From: Escherichia sp. E1V33
GTDB lineage: Bacteria > Pseudomonadota > Gammaproteobacteria > Enterobacterales > Enterobacteriaceae
DNA: 64,000 nucleotides
Direction: 5' to 3'
NCBI RefSeq assembly: GCF_004211955.1
Contig: NZ_RHJI01000013.1
Location: 1 to 64,000, forward strand
The notes beneath the pieces are model-generated. The model was not told where the DNA came from and ran no database searches. It saw nothing but the letters and a program-made list of their open reading frames with translations. Below are positions 20,316-29,261 of this stretch, piece by piece; the stretch's first letter is position 1; each line of letters opens with the position of its first letter. Made by a program: the position numbers and the translations under genes.

Positions 20316-21296
20316 ATGGTGACAATAAATAACGCAAGAAAGATTCTACAACGTGTCGACACTCTTCCTCTTTATTTGCATGCCTATGCCTTTCATTTAA
20401 ATATGCGGCTGGAAAGAGTATTGCCTGCTGATTTACTTGATATCGCAAGTGAAAATAATCTACGTGGCGTCAAAATTCATGTTCTGGATGGCGAGCGTTT
20501 TTCTCTGGGCAATATGGCCGATAAAGAACTCTCCGCCTTTGGTGATAAAGCTCGACGTCTGAACCTTGATATTCATATTGAAACCAGCGCCTCAGATAAG
20601 GCATCTATTGACGAAGCCGTTACCATTGCGTTGAAAACCGGGGCATCGTCCGTACGTTTTTATCCGCGTTATGAAGGTAATTTGCGCGACGTATTATCGA
20701 TTATCGCTAACGACATTGCCTATGTGCGGGAAGCGTATCAGGACAGCGGCCTGACCTTTACGATCGAACAGCATGAGGATTTAAAAAGCCATGAACTGGT
20801 GTCGCTGGTCAAAGAAAGTGAGATGGAATCTCTTTCCTTACTGTTTGATTTTGCGAACATGATCAATGCAAATGAGCATCCCATCGACGCCTTAAAAACG
20901 ATGGCACCGCACATCACCCAAGTCCATATCAAAGATGCCTTGATCGTTAAAGAACAAGGTGGCCTGGGTCATAAAGCCTGTATTTCAGGTCAGGGAGATA
21001 TGCCGTTCAAAGAGTTATTAACACACCTTATCTGCCTCGGCGATGAAGAACCGCAGGTGACGGCATATGGCCTGGAAGAAGAGGTTGATTATTATGCTCC
21101 AGCGTTCCGCTTTGAAGACGAAGATGATAATCCGTGGATCCCTTATCGCCAGATGAGTGAAACACCATTGCCAGAAAAGCATTTGCTGGATGAGCGGTTA
21201 CGTAAAGAAAAAGAAGATGCAATTAATCAGATAAATCATGTGCGTAACGTACTACAACAAATCAAACAAGAGGCGAGCCATCTTCTGAACCACTAA
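20316..21296 (+). CDS. yihM: Putative sugar phosphate isomerase/epimerase YihM
   Basis: YihM is a TIM-barrel protein of the xylose-isomerase-like superfamily. Plausible metal-ligand segments are visible: FTIEQHEDLKSHE, SLLFDFANM and HITQVHIKDAL. It has 326 residues, as in E. coli. It probably isomerises or epimerises a keto-sugar derivative brought in by YihN, but the substrate is unknown. It is the second gene of the yihLMN cluster. Confidence 0.9.
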   Translation: MVTINNARKILQRVDTLPLYLHAYAFHLNMRLERVLPADLLDIASENNLRGVKIHVLDGERFSLGNMADKELSAFGDKARRLNLDIHIETSASDKASIDEAVTIALKTGASSVRFYPRYEGNLRDVLSIIANDIAYVREAYQDSGLTFTIEQHEDLKSHELVSLVKESEMESLSLLFDFANMINANEHPIDALKTMAPHITQVHIKDALIVKEQGGLGHKACISGQGDMPFKELLTHLICLGDEEPQVTAYGLEEEVDYYAPAFRFEDEDDNPWIPYRQMSETPLPEKHLLDERLRKEKEDAINQINHVRNVLQQIKQEASHLLNH

Positions 21297-21397
21297 CAAG
21301 TTTGAATTCATACGCAGTTAATAAAACCATTCCATAAGAATGGTCGGTATCTTATTGCCTTTAAAACAGTGATTTTAAAAATCGCTTAGGGGATGTT

Positions 21398-22663
21398 ATG
21401 CTCACGAAAAAGAAATGGGCGTTATTTAGTCTATTAACACTGTGTGGCGGTACAATTTATAAATTACCGTCGCTGAAAGATGCGTTTTATATCCCGATGC
21501 AGGAATATTTCCATTTGACCAATGGTCAAATTGGTAATGCTATGTCGGTAAACTCATTTGTCACGACAGTGGGCTTTTTTCTGTCTATTTATTTTGCCGA
21601 TAAACTACCGCGCAGATACACCATGTCATTCTCACTTATTGCGACGGGATTACTGGGTGTTTATCTGACGACAATGCCAGGTTATTGGGGCATCCTCTTT
21701 GTCTGGGCGCTGTTTGGCGTTACTTGCGACATGATGAACTGGCCTGTCTTGCTCAAGTCGGTAAGTCGACTGGGCAATAGCGAACAACAAGGTCGTTTGT
21801 TTGGCTTCTTCGAAACAGGGCGTGGCATTGTCGATACCGTGGTGGCATTTTCTGCGTTGGCAGTATTTACCTGGTTTGGCAGTGGCTTGTTGGGCTTTAA
21901 AGCGGGCATCTGGTTCTATTCCCTTATTGTGATTGCCGTGGGCGTTATCATTTTCTTTGTACTGAATGACAAAGAAGAGGCACCGTCCGTGGAGGTGAAA
22001 GAAGATAAAGAAGCATCGAAAAACCCCAGTATGACCTCGGTGCTGAGAGACAAAACCATCTGGCTTATCGCTTTTAACGTCTTCTTCGTTTACGCGGTTT
22101 ACTGTGGCCTGACATTTTTCATTCCATTCCTGAAAAACATCTATCTATTGCCCGTTGCGCTGGTGGGGGCTTACGGCATCATTAACCAATACTGTTTGAA
22201 AATGATTGGTGGACCGATTGGTGGCATGATTTCAGATAAGATCCTGAAATCACCGAGTAAATATCTATGCTACACCTTTATCATCAGCACCGCTGCGCTC
22301 GTACTGTTGATTATGCTGCCGCACGAAAGTATGCCGGTCTATTTAGGGATGGCATGTACGCTGGGCTTTGGCGCGATTGTCTTTACACAGCGAGCCGTAT
22401 TTTTTGCACCTATCGGCGAAGCAAAAATTGCTGAAAATAAAACAGGTGCGGCGATGGCGTTAGGTAGCTTTATTGGTTACGCCCCGGCGATGTTCTGCTT
22501 CAGTCTGTATGGCTACATTCTGGATTTAAATCCGGGGATTATTGGCTACAAAATCGTGTTTGGCATTATGGCCTGCTTCGCATTCTGTGGTGCGGTGGTT
22601 TCCGTAATGCTGGTTAAGCGTATTAGCCAACGTAAGAAAGAGATGCTGGCGGCTGAAGCTTAA
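21398..22663 (+). CDS. yihN: MFS transporter YihN
   Basis: YihN is a major facilitator protein of 421 residues with about 12 predicted transmembrane helices and a charged central loop (about residues 190-215, rich in Glu and Lys). It most resembles the anion:cation symporter/sugar-phosphate transporter group. The substrate is unknown, and linkage to yihLM suggests a sugar acid or sugar phosphate. In K-12 the sulfoquinovose genes follow; here yihN is followed by a terminator and pseudogene fragments. Confidence 0.92.
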   Translation: MLTKKKWALFSLLTLCGGTIYKLPSLKDAFYIPMQEYFHLTNGQIGNAMSVNSFVTTVGFFLSIYFADKLPRRYTMSFSLIATGLLGVYLTTMPGYWGILFVWALFGVTCDMMNWPVLLKSVSRLGNSEQQGRLFGFFETGRGIVDTVVAFSALAVFTWFGSGLLGFKAGIWFYSLIVIAVGVIIFFVLNDKEEAPSVEVKEDKEASKNPSMTSVLRDKTIWLIAFNVFFVYAVYCGLTFFIPFLKNIYLLPVALVGAYGIINQYCLKMIGGPIGGMISDKILKSPSKYLCYTFIISTAALVLLIMLPHESMPVYLGMACTLGFGAIVFTQRAVFFAPIGEAKIAENKTGAAMALGSFIGYAPAMFCFSLYGYILDLNPGIIGYKIVFGIMACFAFCGAVVSVMLVKRISQRKKEMLAAEA

Positions 22664-22694
22664 TTAATGGCCGGATGTGTTTAATCCGGCCAAA

Positions 22695-22724
22695 AAAAAT
22701 CCGCTGAATCCCCAGCGGATTTTT
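22695..22724. terminator. Bidirectional terminator after yihN
   Basis: AAAAATCCGCTG-AATCCC-CAGCGGATTTTT is a symmetric hairpin with A and T tracts on both flanks, able to terminate both yihN and the converging remnant. A second inverted repeat, TGGCCGGAT / ATCCGGCCA, precedes it (22668-22692). Confidence 0.9.
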
Positions 22725-22737
22725 CGAAGTTTCAATT

Positions 22738-22857
22738 TCAGGATACTTCTTGCTCGGCAACCACCAGTTCAACATTCTCTTCACTTAACAACTGGCAGAA
22801 AGAATTGGGAGGCGGGGCATCAGTAAAAAAAGCCCTGACATTCCGTGCATTGCCAAC
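22738..22857 (-). pseudogene. 3' remnant of a DeoR-family regulator (yihW/csqR-like)
   Basis: Thirty-nine codons plus a stop read VGNARNVRAFFTDAPPPN and end VVAEQEVS. The segment aligns with the extreme C-terminus of DeoR-type sugar regulators such as YihW (GNVAQVTALFTDELPP in K-12, from memory). The remaining 85% of the gene is missing. It is joined directly, in a different frame, to the truncated kinase upstream. This marks the deleted yihO-W region between yihN and yihX. Confidence 0.7.
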
Positions 22858-23126
22858 GCTACCGCGCCGTGAAAAACATCGCCTGCTCCAGTCGTATCAA
22901 CCACATTGACATAAAATGCATCCTGTTGACACAAATGATCATCTTCAATCCACAATGAACCTTCAGAACCCAGCGTGACATACGCTTTACCCGCAGTTTG
23001 TGTCGTTGCCTGGTACAAACCTTCTTCAGGTGACTGTAGGCCAGTCATGCGTTTCAGCCCTGGCGTTGAGAACACAGTATGATCGGCTAACGCGACAAGT
23101 GGAGAAATATCCTGCGGTGTCATATC
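22852..23126 (-). pseudogene. Internal fragment of a PfkB-family sugar kinase (yihV-like)
   Basis: The translation from DMTPQDISPLVALADH to DTTGAGDVFHGAVALA aligns with the C-terminal half of sulfofructose kinase YihV, at moderate identity to the K-12 form I remember. It includes the PfkB signature with the catalytic Asp (DTTGAGD). The N-terminal half (substrate-binding part) and the last ~35 residues are gone. An ORF of 117 codons (22785-23138) reads through the junction, but it is a fusion artefact, not an intact protein. Confidence 0.75.
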
Positions 23127-23182
23127 GGCGCTGGTCATCGAGACTCGTTGGCAATTTACACCTGAATCTTAACCATTCATCT

Positions 23183-23223
23183 ATTGCGAAAAAGCCAGTG
23201 AAATTACTCTGCTTTTTCGCAAT
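23183..23223. repeat. 13-bp perfect inverted repeat upstream of yihX
   Basis: ATTGCGAAAAAGC and GCTTTTTCGCAAT flank a 15-nt loop, 90 bp before yihX. The hairpin could act as a terminator remnant of the lost operon or as an operator. The rest of the 23127-23312 gap shows no further kinase or regulator homology. Confidence 0.6.
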
Positions 23224-23312
23224 CAGCATCACAAGATTACCCTTATTGCCACATAGCCAAACCCATCCTTTCCCGCTACAGTTAATTTCTTGTGGCGAGA
23301 AAGGAGGCAAAA

Positions 23313-23912
23313 ATGCTCTATATCTTTGATTTAGGTAATGTGATTGTCGATATCGACTTCAACCGTGTGCTGGGAACCTGGAGCGATTTAACGCGCGTTC
23401 CGCTGGCATCGCTGAAGAAAAGTTTCCATATGGGCGAGGCGTTTCATCAGCATGAACGCGGGGAGATCAGCGATGAAGAATTTGCTGAAGCGCTGTGCCA
23501 TGAGATGGCTCTACCGCTAAGTTACGAACAGTTCTCCCACGGCTGGCAGGCGGTGTTTGTCGCGCTGCGCCCGGAAGTGATCGATATTATGCAGAAACTG
23601 CGTGGGCAGGGGCATCGCGTGGTGGTGCTTTCCAATACTAACCGTCTTCATACCACCTTCTGGCCGGAGGAATACCCGGAAATCCGTGATGCTGCCGACC
23701 ATATCTATCTGTCGCAAGATCTGGGCATGCGCAAACCTGAAGCGCGAATTTACCAGCATGTTTTGCAGGCGGAAGGTTTTTCCCCCAGCGATACGGTCTT
23801 TTTTGATGACAACGCCGATAATATAGAAGGAGCAAATCAGCTAGGTATTACCAGCATTCTGGTGAAAGATAAAACCACCATCCCGGACTATTTCGCGAAG
23901 GTGCTATGCTAA
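23313..23912 (+). CDS. yihX: HAD-family alpha-D-glucose-1-phosphate phosphatase YihX
   Basis: YihX hydrolyses alpha-D-glucose 1-phosphate in the cytoplasm. HAD motif I is FDLGNVIVD (nucleophile D6), motif II is VVVLSNTN, motif III is RKPEARIY and motif IV is FFDDNADN. The length is 199 residues. ATG 23313 has a near-perfect AAAGGAGG upstream; an in-frame ATG at 23292 does not. It overlaps yihY by 7 nt and begins the yihX-yihY-dtd-fabY operon. Confidence 0.95.
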   Translation: MLYIFDLGNVIVDIDFNRVLGTWSDLTRVPLASLKKSFHMGEAFHQHERGEISDEEFAEALCHEMALPLSYEQFSHGWQAVFVALRPEVIDIMQKLRGQGHRVVVLSNTNRLHTTFWPEEYPEIRDAADHIYLSQDLGMRKPEARIYQHVLQAEGFSPSDTVFFDDNADNIEGANQLGITSILVKDKTTIPDYFAKVLC

Positions 23913-24778
23913 AAAACATTCAGGACAAAGCCAGGCATCATACCCGTCCGCTATGGGCCTGGCTGAAACTACTCTGGCAACGCATTAATGAGGACAACAT
24001 GACAACCCTGGCAGGTAACCTTGCCTATGTGTCGTTACTCTCATTAGTGCCGCTGGTTGCCGTTGTTTTTGCGCTTTTTGCCGCTTTTCCCATGTTCTCA
24101 GACGTTAGTATCCAGCTGCGTCACTTTATTTTTGCCAACTTTCTCCCTGCCACTGGCGACGTTATCCAGCAATATATCGAACAGTTTGTTGCCAATTCCA
24201 ACAAGATGACCGCTGTCGGGGCATGTGGCCTGATCGTCACGGCGTTATTGTTGATGTATTCCATTGATAGCGCATTGAATGCCATCTGGCGAAGTAAACG
24301 GGTACGGCCAAAAATTTACTCTTTTGCTGTGTACTGGATGATCCTGACGTTAGGGCCGCTGTTGGCGGGGGCCAGTCTGGCGATCAGTTCTTATCTGCTC
24401 TCCCTGCGTTGGGCGAGCGATCTCAATACTGTCATCGACAATGTGCTGCGCATTTTTCCGCTGCTGTTGTCGTGGATCTCATTCTGGCTCCTGTACAGCA
24501 TCGTTCCTACTATCCGCGTCCCTAACCGCGACGCGATTGTCGGCGCGTTTGTTGCCGCACTCCTGTTCGAGGCAGGAAAGAAAGGTTTCGCGCTTTATAT
24601 CACCATGTTCCCGTCATATCAGCTCATTTATGGCGTACTGGCGGTGATCCCCATTCTCTTCGTCTGGGTCTACTGGACGTGGTGTATCGTCTTGCTTGGC
24701 GCGGAAATTACTGTCACTCTCGGGGAATACCGCAAACTAAAACAAGCAGCTGAACAAGAAGAAGACGACGAACCATGA
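23906..24778 (+). CDS. yihY: YihY family inner membrane protein
   Basis: YihY is a polytopic membrane protein of 290 residues with about six hydrophobic helices, from the YihY/BrkB family. It was once misassigned as RNase BN, and its true function is unknown. Typical segments are [20 protein letters not shown] and [14 protein letters not shown]. It ends in an acidic tail (EQEEDDEP). It overlaps yihX by 7 nt and dtd by ATGA, indicating tight translational coupling. Confidence 0.93.
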   Translation: MLKNIQDKARHHTRPLWAWLKLLWQRINEDNMTTLAGNLAYVSLLSLVPLVAVVFALFAAFPMFSDVSIQLRHFIFANFLPATGDVIQQYIEQFVANSNKMTAVGACGLIVTALLLMYSIDSALNAIWRSKRVRPKIYSFAVYWMILTLGPLLAGASLAISSYLLSLRWASDLNTVIDNVLRIFPLLLSWISFWLLYSIVPTIRVPNRDAIVGAFVAALLFEAGKKGFALYITMFPSYQLIYGVLAVIPILFVWVYWTWCIVLLGAEITVTLGEYRKLKQAAEQEEDDEP

Positions 24779-25212
24779 TTGCATTAATTCAACGCGTAAC
24801 CCGTGCCAGCGTCACCGTGGAGGGAGAAGTGACGGGCGAAATTGGCGCGGGACTTTTGGTGTTATTGGGTGTCGAAAAGGATGACGACGAACAGAAAGCA
24901 AACCGTCTGTGCGAGCGTGTGCTCGGCTATCGCATCTTTAGCGATGCCGAAGGCAAGATGAATCTCAACGTGCAACAGGCGGGCGGCAGCGTGCTGGTGG
25001 TTTCCCAGTTTACCCTCGCCGCAGATACCGAACGGGGGATGCGCCCAAGTTTCTCCAAAGGCGCTACACCGGATCGCGCAGAGGCGTTATATGACTATTT
25101 CGTCGAACGCTGCCGTCAGCAGGAGATGAACACACAAACAGGACGCTTCGCTGCCGATATGCAGGTATCGCTGGTCAATGATGGCCCCGTGACATTCTGG
25201 TTGCAGGTATGA
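24775..25212 (+). CDS. dtd: D-aminoacyl-tRNA deacylase
   Basis: Dtd hydrolyses D-aminoacyl-tRNAs (and Gly-tRNA-Ala), clearing mischarged tRNA. The two family signatures are present: [17 protein letters not shown], with the catalytic region near residues 78-85, and [10 protein letters not shown] at the C-terminus, the cross-subunit GP motif. The length of 145 residues is standard. It overlaps both neighbours by 4 nt. Confidence 0.97.
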   Translation: MIALIQRVTRASVTVEGEVTGEIGAGLLVLLGVEKDDDEQKANRLCERVLGYRIFSDAEGKMNLNVQQAGGSVLVVSQFTLAADTERGMRPSFSKGATPDRAEALYDYFVERCRQQEMNTQTGRFAADMQVSLVNDGPVTFWLQV

Positions 25213-26198
25213 GCCAGCTTCCAGGTGTGTCACGGGAAACAAGAGAGAGTATCGCTATGTATCACCTTCGGGTTCCACAAACAGAAGAAGAATTAGAGCG
25301 TTACTATCAGTTTCGCTGGGAAATGTTGCGTAAGCCCCTGCATCAACCAAAAGGTTCGGAACGCGACGCCTGGGATGCGATGGCGCATCACCAGATGGTC
25401 GTCGACGAGCAGGGCAATCTGGTGGCGGTAGGCCGACTGTATATTAATGCCGACAATGAAGCGTCCATTCGCTTTATGGCCGTTCATCCCGACGTGCAGG
25501 ACAAAGGGCTGGGAACGCTGATGGCGATGACGCTTGAGTCGGTGGCGCGTCAGGAAGGCGTTAAGCGCGTGACCTGTAGCGCCCGTGAAGACGCGGTGGA
25601 GTTTTTCGCCAAGCTGGGGTTTGTTAATCAGGGAGAAATCACCACACCAACCACCACGCCGATTCGCCATTTTTTGATGATTAAACCTGTCGCCACTCTG
25701 GATGATATTTTGCATCGCGGCGACTGGTGTGCGCAGCTGCAACAGGCGTGGTATGAACACATCCCGCTTAGTGAAAAAATGGGCGTGCGCATTCAGCAAT
25801 ATACCGGGCAAAAATTTATCACCACCATGCCAGAAACTGGCAATCAGAATCCGCACCATACGTTGTTTGCCGGGAGTTTATTCTCGCTGGCAACGCTCAC
25901 CGGTTGGGGGCTTATCTGGTTGATGCTGCGCGAACGCCACCTCGGCGGAACGATTATTCTGGCGGATGCGCATATCCGCTACAGCAAGCCGATTAGCGGT
26001 AAACCTCATGCGATAGCCGACCTCGGTGCATTAAGCGGCGATCTCGACCGTCTGGCGCGCGGGCGCAAAGCACGGGTGCAAATGCAGGTCGAAATCTTTG
26101 GCGACGAGACGCCGGGTGCGGTGTTTGAAGGCACGTATATCGTTCTGCCCGCGAAGCCATTTGGCCCGTATGAAGAGGGCGGGAACGAAGAGGAGTAG
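25209..26198 (+). CDS. fabY: Acetyl-CoA:ACP acetyltransferase FabY (YiiD)
   Basis: FabY can initiate fatty acid synthesis independently of FabH. It has an N-terminal GNAT acetyltransferase domain (about residues 15-160, with the acetyl-CoA loop [10 protein letters not shown]) and a C-terminal hotdog thioesterase-like domain (about 180-325). The length of 329 residues matches E. coli YiiD. It is the last gene of the yihX-fabY operon, overlapping dtd by ATGA. Confidence 0.93.
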   Translation: MSQLPGVSRETRESIAMYHLRVPQTEEELERYYQFRWEMLRKPLHQPKGSERDAWDAMAHHQMVVDEQGNLVAVGRLYINADNEASIRFMAVHPDVQDKGLGTLMAMTLESVARQEGVKRVTCSAREDAVEFFAKLGFVNQGEITTPTTTPIRHFLMIKPVATLDDILHRGDWCAQLQQAWYEHIPLSEKMGVRIQQYTGQKFITTMPETGNQNPHHTLFAGSLFSLATLTGWGLIWLMLRERHLGGTIILADAHIRYSKPISGKPHAIADLGALSGDLDRLARGRKARVQMQVEIFGDETPGAVFEGTYIVLPAKPFGPYEEGGNEEE

Positions 26199-26609
26199 GG
26201 GCGTTTTAATTAAATACCGGTTGGTGGCGGTACTGACCGGTCTGCGATGGGTGATAAATTTTATCTTAAGCTTGATGCGGTAAATACGCTGAATTTTTTC
26301 TGGTACACTATCCTGATGACGTAAATGAAGACCCAATCAAAAAAACAAATATCCTTGAATATAATATATTTATAGCACCCATAATTCATCCTTATTATTT
26401 GTGGTTGCTTTTCTGTAGATGTACCCCCCGCTTAATTAAAAGTAATAAACCATTTTTGAGTAACAATTTAAATGACTGCAACTGTTACATTATTTTTGGA
26501 AAACGTCTCGCAAAAACAAAACAGCATGCAAAAATCCGCTTTTGTTCATTAATTTTCCGGCGTAATTTTCGCACATACATTAATGAGTAATATATGTAAG
26601 AGGGTAACA
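26199..26609. promoter_or_regulatory. fabY-yiiE intergenic region with direct repeat copy A
   Basis: This 411-bp AT-rich gap has no gene. It contains a 46-nt element at 26475-26520 that begins ACTGCAACTGTTACATTATT and contains GGAAAACGTCTCGCAAAAAC. It recurs (41 of 46 bases by eye) upstream of yiiF. The element ends 89 nt before the yiiE start codon. It is a likely operator or promoter of the ribbon-helix-helix gene that follows. Confidence 0.65.
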
Positions 26610-26828
26610 ATGGCGATGAATACGGTTTTTCTTCATTTATCAGAAGAGGCAATTAAACGGCTGAATAAGCTTCGGGGCTGGCGTAAGGTTTCACGATCTG
26701 CAATTTTACGCGAAGCGGTAGAGCAATATCTGGAGCGTCAGCAATTTCCGGTGCGTAAAGCAAAGGGTGACAGGCAAAGGAGGGAGGTAGTTGGTGTTGA
26801 CGCTCAGTGTAAGGAGCATAAGGAATGA
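26610..26828 (+). CDS. yiiE: Ribbon-helix-helix protein YiiE
   Basis: YiiE is a 72-residue CopG/Arc-type DNA-binding protein. The beta-strand NTVFLHLS is followed by two helices (EAIKRLNKL, SRSAILREAVEQYLERQ). The C-terminal tail is basic. ATG 26610 has AGAGGG upstream. It resembles the N-terminal half of YiiF and shares its upstream element, so it looks like a duplicated antitoxin or regulator that has no toxin gene of its own. Confidence 0.85.
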   Translation: MAMNTVFLHLSEEAIKRLNKLRGWRKVSRSAILREAVEQYLERQQFPVRKAKGDRQRREVVGVDAQCKEHKE

Positions 26829-26913
26829 CAAAAATTTTTCATTCTTGAATATAAAAAAACAGATGCCCTTATTCTGGTATTAATACAAGGCTGTTTTACT
26901 TGAACTTATAATA

Positions 26914-26959
26914 ACTGCAACTGTTACATCATATCTGGAAAACGCCTCGCAAAAATAAA
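26914..26959 (+). promoter_or_regulatory. Direct repeat copy B upstream of yiiF
   Basis: This is the second copy of the 46-nt element found upstream of yiiE. It contains ACTGCAACTGTTACAT and TGGAAAACGCCTCGCAAAAA and ends 87 nt before the yiiF start. The near-identical distance (89 and 87 nt) argues for a conserved promoter/operator rather than chance. Confidence 0.65.
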
Positions 26960-27046
26960 AAATGATGCGTAAATGAGCTTTCTTTAAAGGTTTTGCAAGA
27001 GTATTTTGCTCACCATGCATTCAAAAATGATATACTGGAGGTATAT

Positions 27047-27289
27047 ATGAGCGCTATGGCAGGTATGGATATGGGCAGAATATTACTCGATTTATCCGAT
27101 GAGGTGATTAAGCGACTTGATGATCTCAAAGTGCAGCGCAATCTTCCTCGCGCAGAGCTATTACGAGAAGCTGTAGATCAATATCTGGAAAATCAATCGA
27201 AAACGACAATATCCAGTGCTTTTGGTATCTGGCAAGGGTGTGAGGAAGATGGTGTCGAATATCAGCGTAAGCTGCGTGAGGAATGGTAA
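27047..27289 (+). CDS. yiiF: Ribbon-helix-helix antitoxin YiiF
   Basis: YiiF is an antitoxin-type DNA-binding protein. The RHH fold is formed by MGRILLDLS followed by helices [10 protein letters not shown] and [18 protein letters not shown]-terminal extension ([14 protein letters not shown]) is typical of toxin-wrapping tails. ATG 27047 is preceded by GGAGG at ideal spacing; an internal ATG at 27056 would give the shorter K-12-style form. Its stop overlaps the start of the PIN-domain gene by one base (TAATG), so the two form a toxin-antitoxin operon. Confidence 0.88.
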   Translation: MSAMAGMDMGRILLDLSDEVIKRLDDLKVQRNLPRAELLREAVDQYLENQSKTTISSAFGIWQGCEEDGVEYQRKLREEW

Positions 27290-27663
27290 TGGCAAAAAGA
27301 ACTGCGCTTTTTGATACCAATATCCTTATCGATTTGTTCAGCGGACGAATTGAGGCAAAACAGGCTCTGGAGGCATGGCCCCTACAGAATGCGATTAGTC
27401 TGGTCACATGGATGGAGGTGCTGGTTGGCGCAAAAAAATATGATCAAGAACATCGCACACGGATTGCAATGAGTGCGTTTAACGTTATTGGGATTTCGCA
27501 GGATATCGCGGAACGAAGCGTTGCTTTAAGGCAGGAGTATAGAATGAAACTTCCAGATGCCATTATTCTGGCAACAGCACAGATTTATGGCTTTGAACTG
27601 GTAACGCGAAATACGAGAGATTTTGCGGGAATAGCAGGTGTCATCACACCCTATGAACTGTAA
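27289..27663 (+). CDS. PIN-domain toxin ribonuclease (VapC family)
   Basis: A 124-residue PIN-domain protein has the four conserved acidic residues in place: D9 (FDTNILID), E43 (TWMEVLVG), D90 (KLPDAIILATA) and D111 (TRNTRDFAGI). VapC-type toxins are Mg-dependent RNases, often cutting initiator tRNA or the sarcin-ricin loop. The gene starts in the stop codon of yiiF. ATG 27289 is preferred over 27283. As I remember K-12, yiiF there is followed directly by fdhE, so this toxin is extra. All catalytic residues are intact, so it is probably active. Confidence 0.85.
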   Translation: MAKRTALFDTNILIDLFSGRIEAKQALEAWPLQNAISLVTWMEVLVGAKKYDQEHRTRIAMSAFNVIGISQDIAERSVALRQEYRMKLPDAIILATAQIYGFELVTRNTRDFAGIAGVITPYEL

Positions 27664-27687
27664 TCCGGGCGACTAGCGCCACCCGGA
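27664..27687. repeat. Hairpin between convergent toxin gene and fdhE
   Basis: TCCGGG-CGACTAGCGCCA-CCCGGA is a GC-rich REP-like hairpin without a T run. It separates the PIN-domain gene from the convergent fdhE. Confidence 0.5.
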
Positions 27688-27699
27688 AAACGTCAGAGA

Positions 27700-28629
27700 T
27701 TACTCCCCTTCACCCGGAAACAGGAACGGGTTAATGGAACTACGGGCATAGCCTTCTTGCTCCATTCGCGCGTCCAGTACCAGAGAGGCGAGGTCATCTG
27801 CCACGGCTTCAACTTTCGGTTCTTTTTCCTGATAAAGAATCTTCAGGTAGGTGCCACAGTCATCGCAGCTTTCGGCTTTAATCGCGGCCTGTTCGTCATC
27901 CAGCGACCAGTAATGCAGTTTGCCGCTCTGTTCACAGTTGCTGCATTTTACGCGCACTACGTGCCATTCGGTTTCACACAGGTTGCAGTGCAGGTAACGC
28001 AGACCCTGAGTGGTGCCAATTTGCACCATGCTGGACACCGGCATAGAACCACAAACCGGGCAATATTGACGTTGTTCGCCGTATTCAGCGCGGGCTTTGC
28101 CGGGGATCAGATTGGCCATCTGCGCCCAGTAGAGCGACAGTGCAGCCCAGATAAACGGCGCTTTATCGCTGCTGACGGACGAGAAATCAGAGGCAAACAG
28201 CGCGCTGGCCATATCTTCCAGCTCCTGAGTCGATGCCTTCTCCAGATTCTCAATCACTGCCAGCGCTGGGCCGCTCATTTCAGGTTTCAGCTCAGCAATC
28301 AGCGCCATCAGCAGCTTTTGCCAGTGCTTATCACGCGGCAGAACGTGAATATCCAGCGGGGGCTTGCCTTGTGCGCTGGCTTCTTTAATGCGCGCGGTCA
28401 GATCCATCTCCAGCGGATGGTCGTACAGCACCACTTCCTGGGCGTGGGCGATAAGCGCAGCAAAGCGCAGGTAATCACCCAGCGGATTATTTTCTGCCAG
28501 CTCGCGCAGACGCTCGGCGCGGCGGTTGTATAAATTCTTGAGCCGAGGGAACAATAACGGCGGAATCATATCCGCCGTACGTTTCTCGCTCGAACCCAGC
28601 TCATCTTGCGGGATTATGCGAATACTCAT
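27700..28629 (-). CDS. fdhE: Formate dehydrogenase formation protein FdhE
   Basis: FdhE is a cytoplasmic accessory (Tat proofreading) protein needed for maturation of the respiratory formate dehydrogenases. Four CxxC motifs form rubredoxin-like metal sites: [24 protein letters not shown] and ESCDDCGT. The length of 309 residues matches E. coli. It overlaps the fdoI stop by 4 nt and is the last gene of fdoGHI-fdhE. Confidence 0.97.
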   Translation of the reverse strand: MSIRIIPQDELGSSEKRTADMIPPLLFPRLKNLYNRRAERLRELAENNPLGDYLRFAALIAHAQEVVLYDHPLEMDLTARIKEASAQGKPPLDIHVLPRDKHWQKLLMALIAELKPEMSGPALAVIENLEKASTQELEDMASALFASDFSSVSSDKAPFIWAALSLYWAQMANLIPGKARAEYGEQRQYCPVCGSMPVSSMVQIGTTQGLRYLHCNLCETEWHVVRVKCSNCEQSGKLHYWSLDDEQAAIKAESCDDCGTYLKILYQEKEPKVEAVADDLASLVLDARMEQEGYARSSINPFLFPGEGE

Positions 28630-29261
28630 TCAGCTTTCTTTTCCGTTGTCTTGCGGACCTCACGGTACCAGCGCGGGTGATGTTTCTTCGCCCAGGCGCT
28701 GGTAACCCATCCTTCCACCATGGCGGTAATCGTGCCTTTCACCCAAAGGGCGGCGTAGATATGCACCATGATAACCACAATTAACGCCACTGCGGCAAAT
28801 GAATGCAGCATTAACGCGAATCGGATCACCGGGATTGAGAAAGCAGGCGCAAAATAAGGACGCCAGATAATCACGCCGCTCACCAGCAGCAGAACCAGGA
28901 AAATAATCGCCGCCCAGAAAACGCATTTCTGACCGAAGTTATAACGCCCGGTGTCACCTACTTCCTCGTTGACGACGATCTTACGAATATTCTTCGCCCA
29001 AAAGATATCATCCCGATTGATTAGGTTGTGATGCCAGTAACGGAAAAACATGATGATGAACGAGGCAAACATAACCACGCCGACAAACGGGTGCAGAATT
29101 CGCGCCAGCTGCGGTGTGCCCATGATTTGCATCAACCAGTTGAAGGACGGGAACAAAAAGCCCAGCCCGCTCACCGCCGCCAGGATGAAGCAGAAGGCGG
29201 TGATCCAGTGGTTGATACGTTCCGGCGCGGTGTAGCGCACGATGGTGTCACGTCGTTTCAT
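28626..29261 (-). CDS. fdoI: Formate dehydrogenase O, cytochrome b556 subunit
   Basis: FdoI is the membrane gamma subunit that passes electrons from FdoH to quinone. Four hydrophobic helices and heme-ligand histidines are visible ([30 protein letters not shown]). It has 211 residues. It overlaps fdoH by 4 nt upstream and fdhE by 4 nt downstream. Confidence 0.97.
   Translation of the reverse strand: MKRRDTIVRYTAPERINHWITAFCFILAAVSGLGFLFPSFNWLMQIMGTPQLARILHPFVGVVMFASFIIMFFRYWHHNLINRDDIFWAKNIRKIVVNEEVGDTGRYNFGQKCVFWAAIIFLVLLLVSGVIIWRPYFAPAFSIPVIRFALMLHSFAAVALIVVIMVHIYAALWVKGTITAMVEGWVTSAWAKKHHPRWYREVRKTTEKKAE

Noticed and set aside
22785-23138. 117-codon ORF as an intact small kinase-like gene
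   Set aside because: It begins in the middle of a PfkB fold and its last ~17 codons come from a different gene read in the wrong frame, so it is a deletion artefact.
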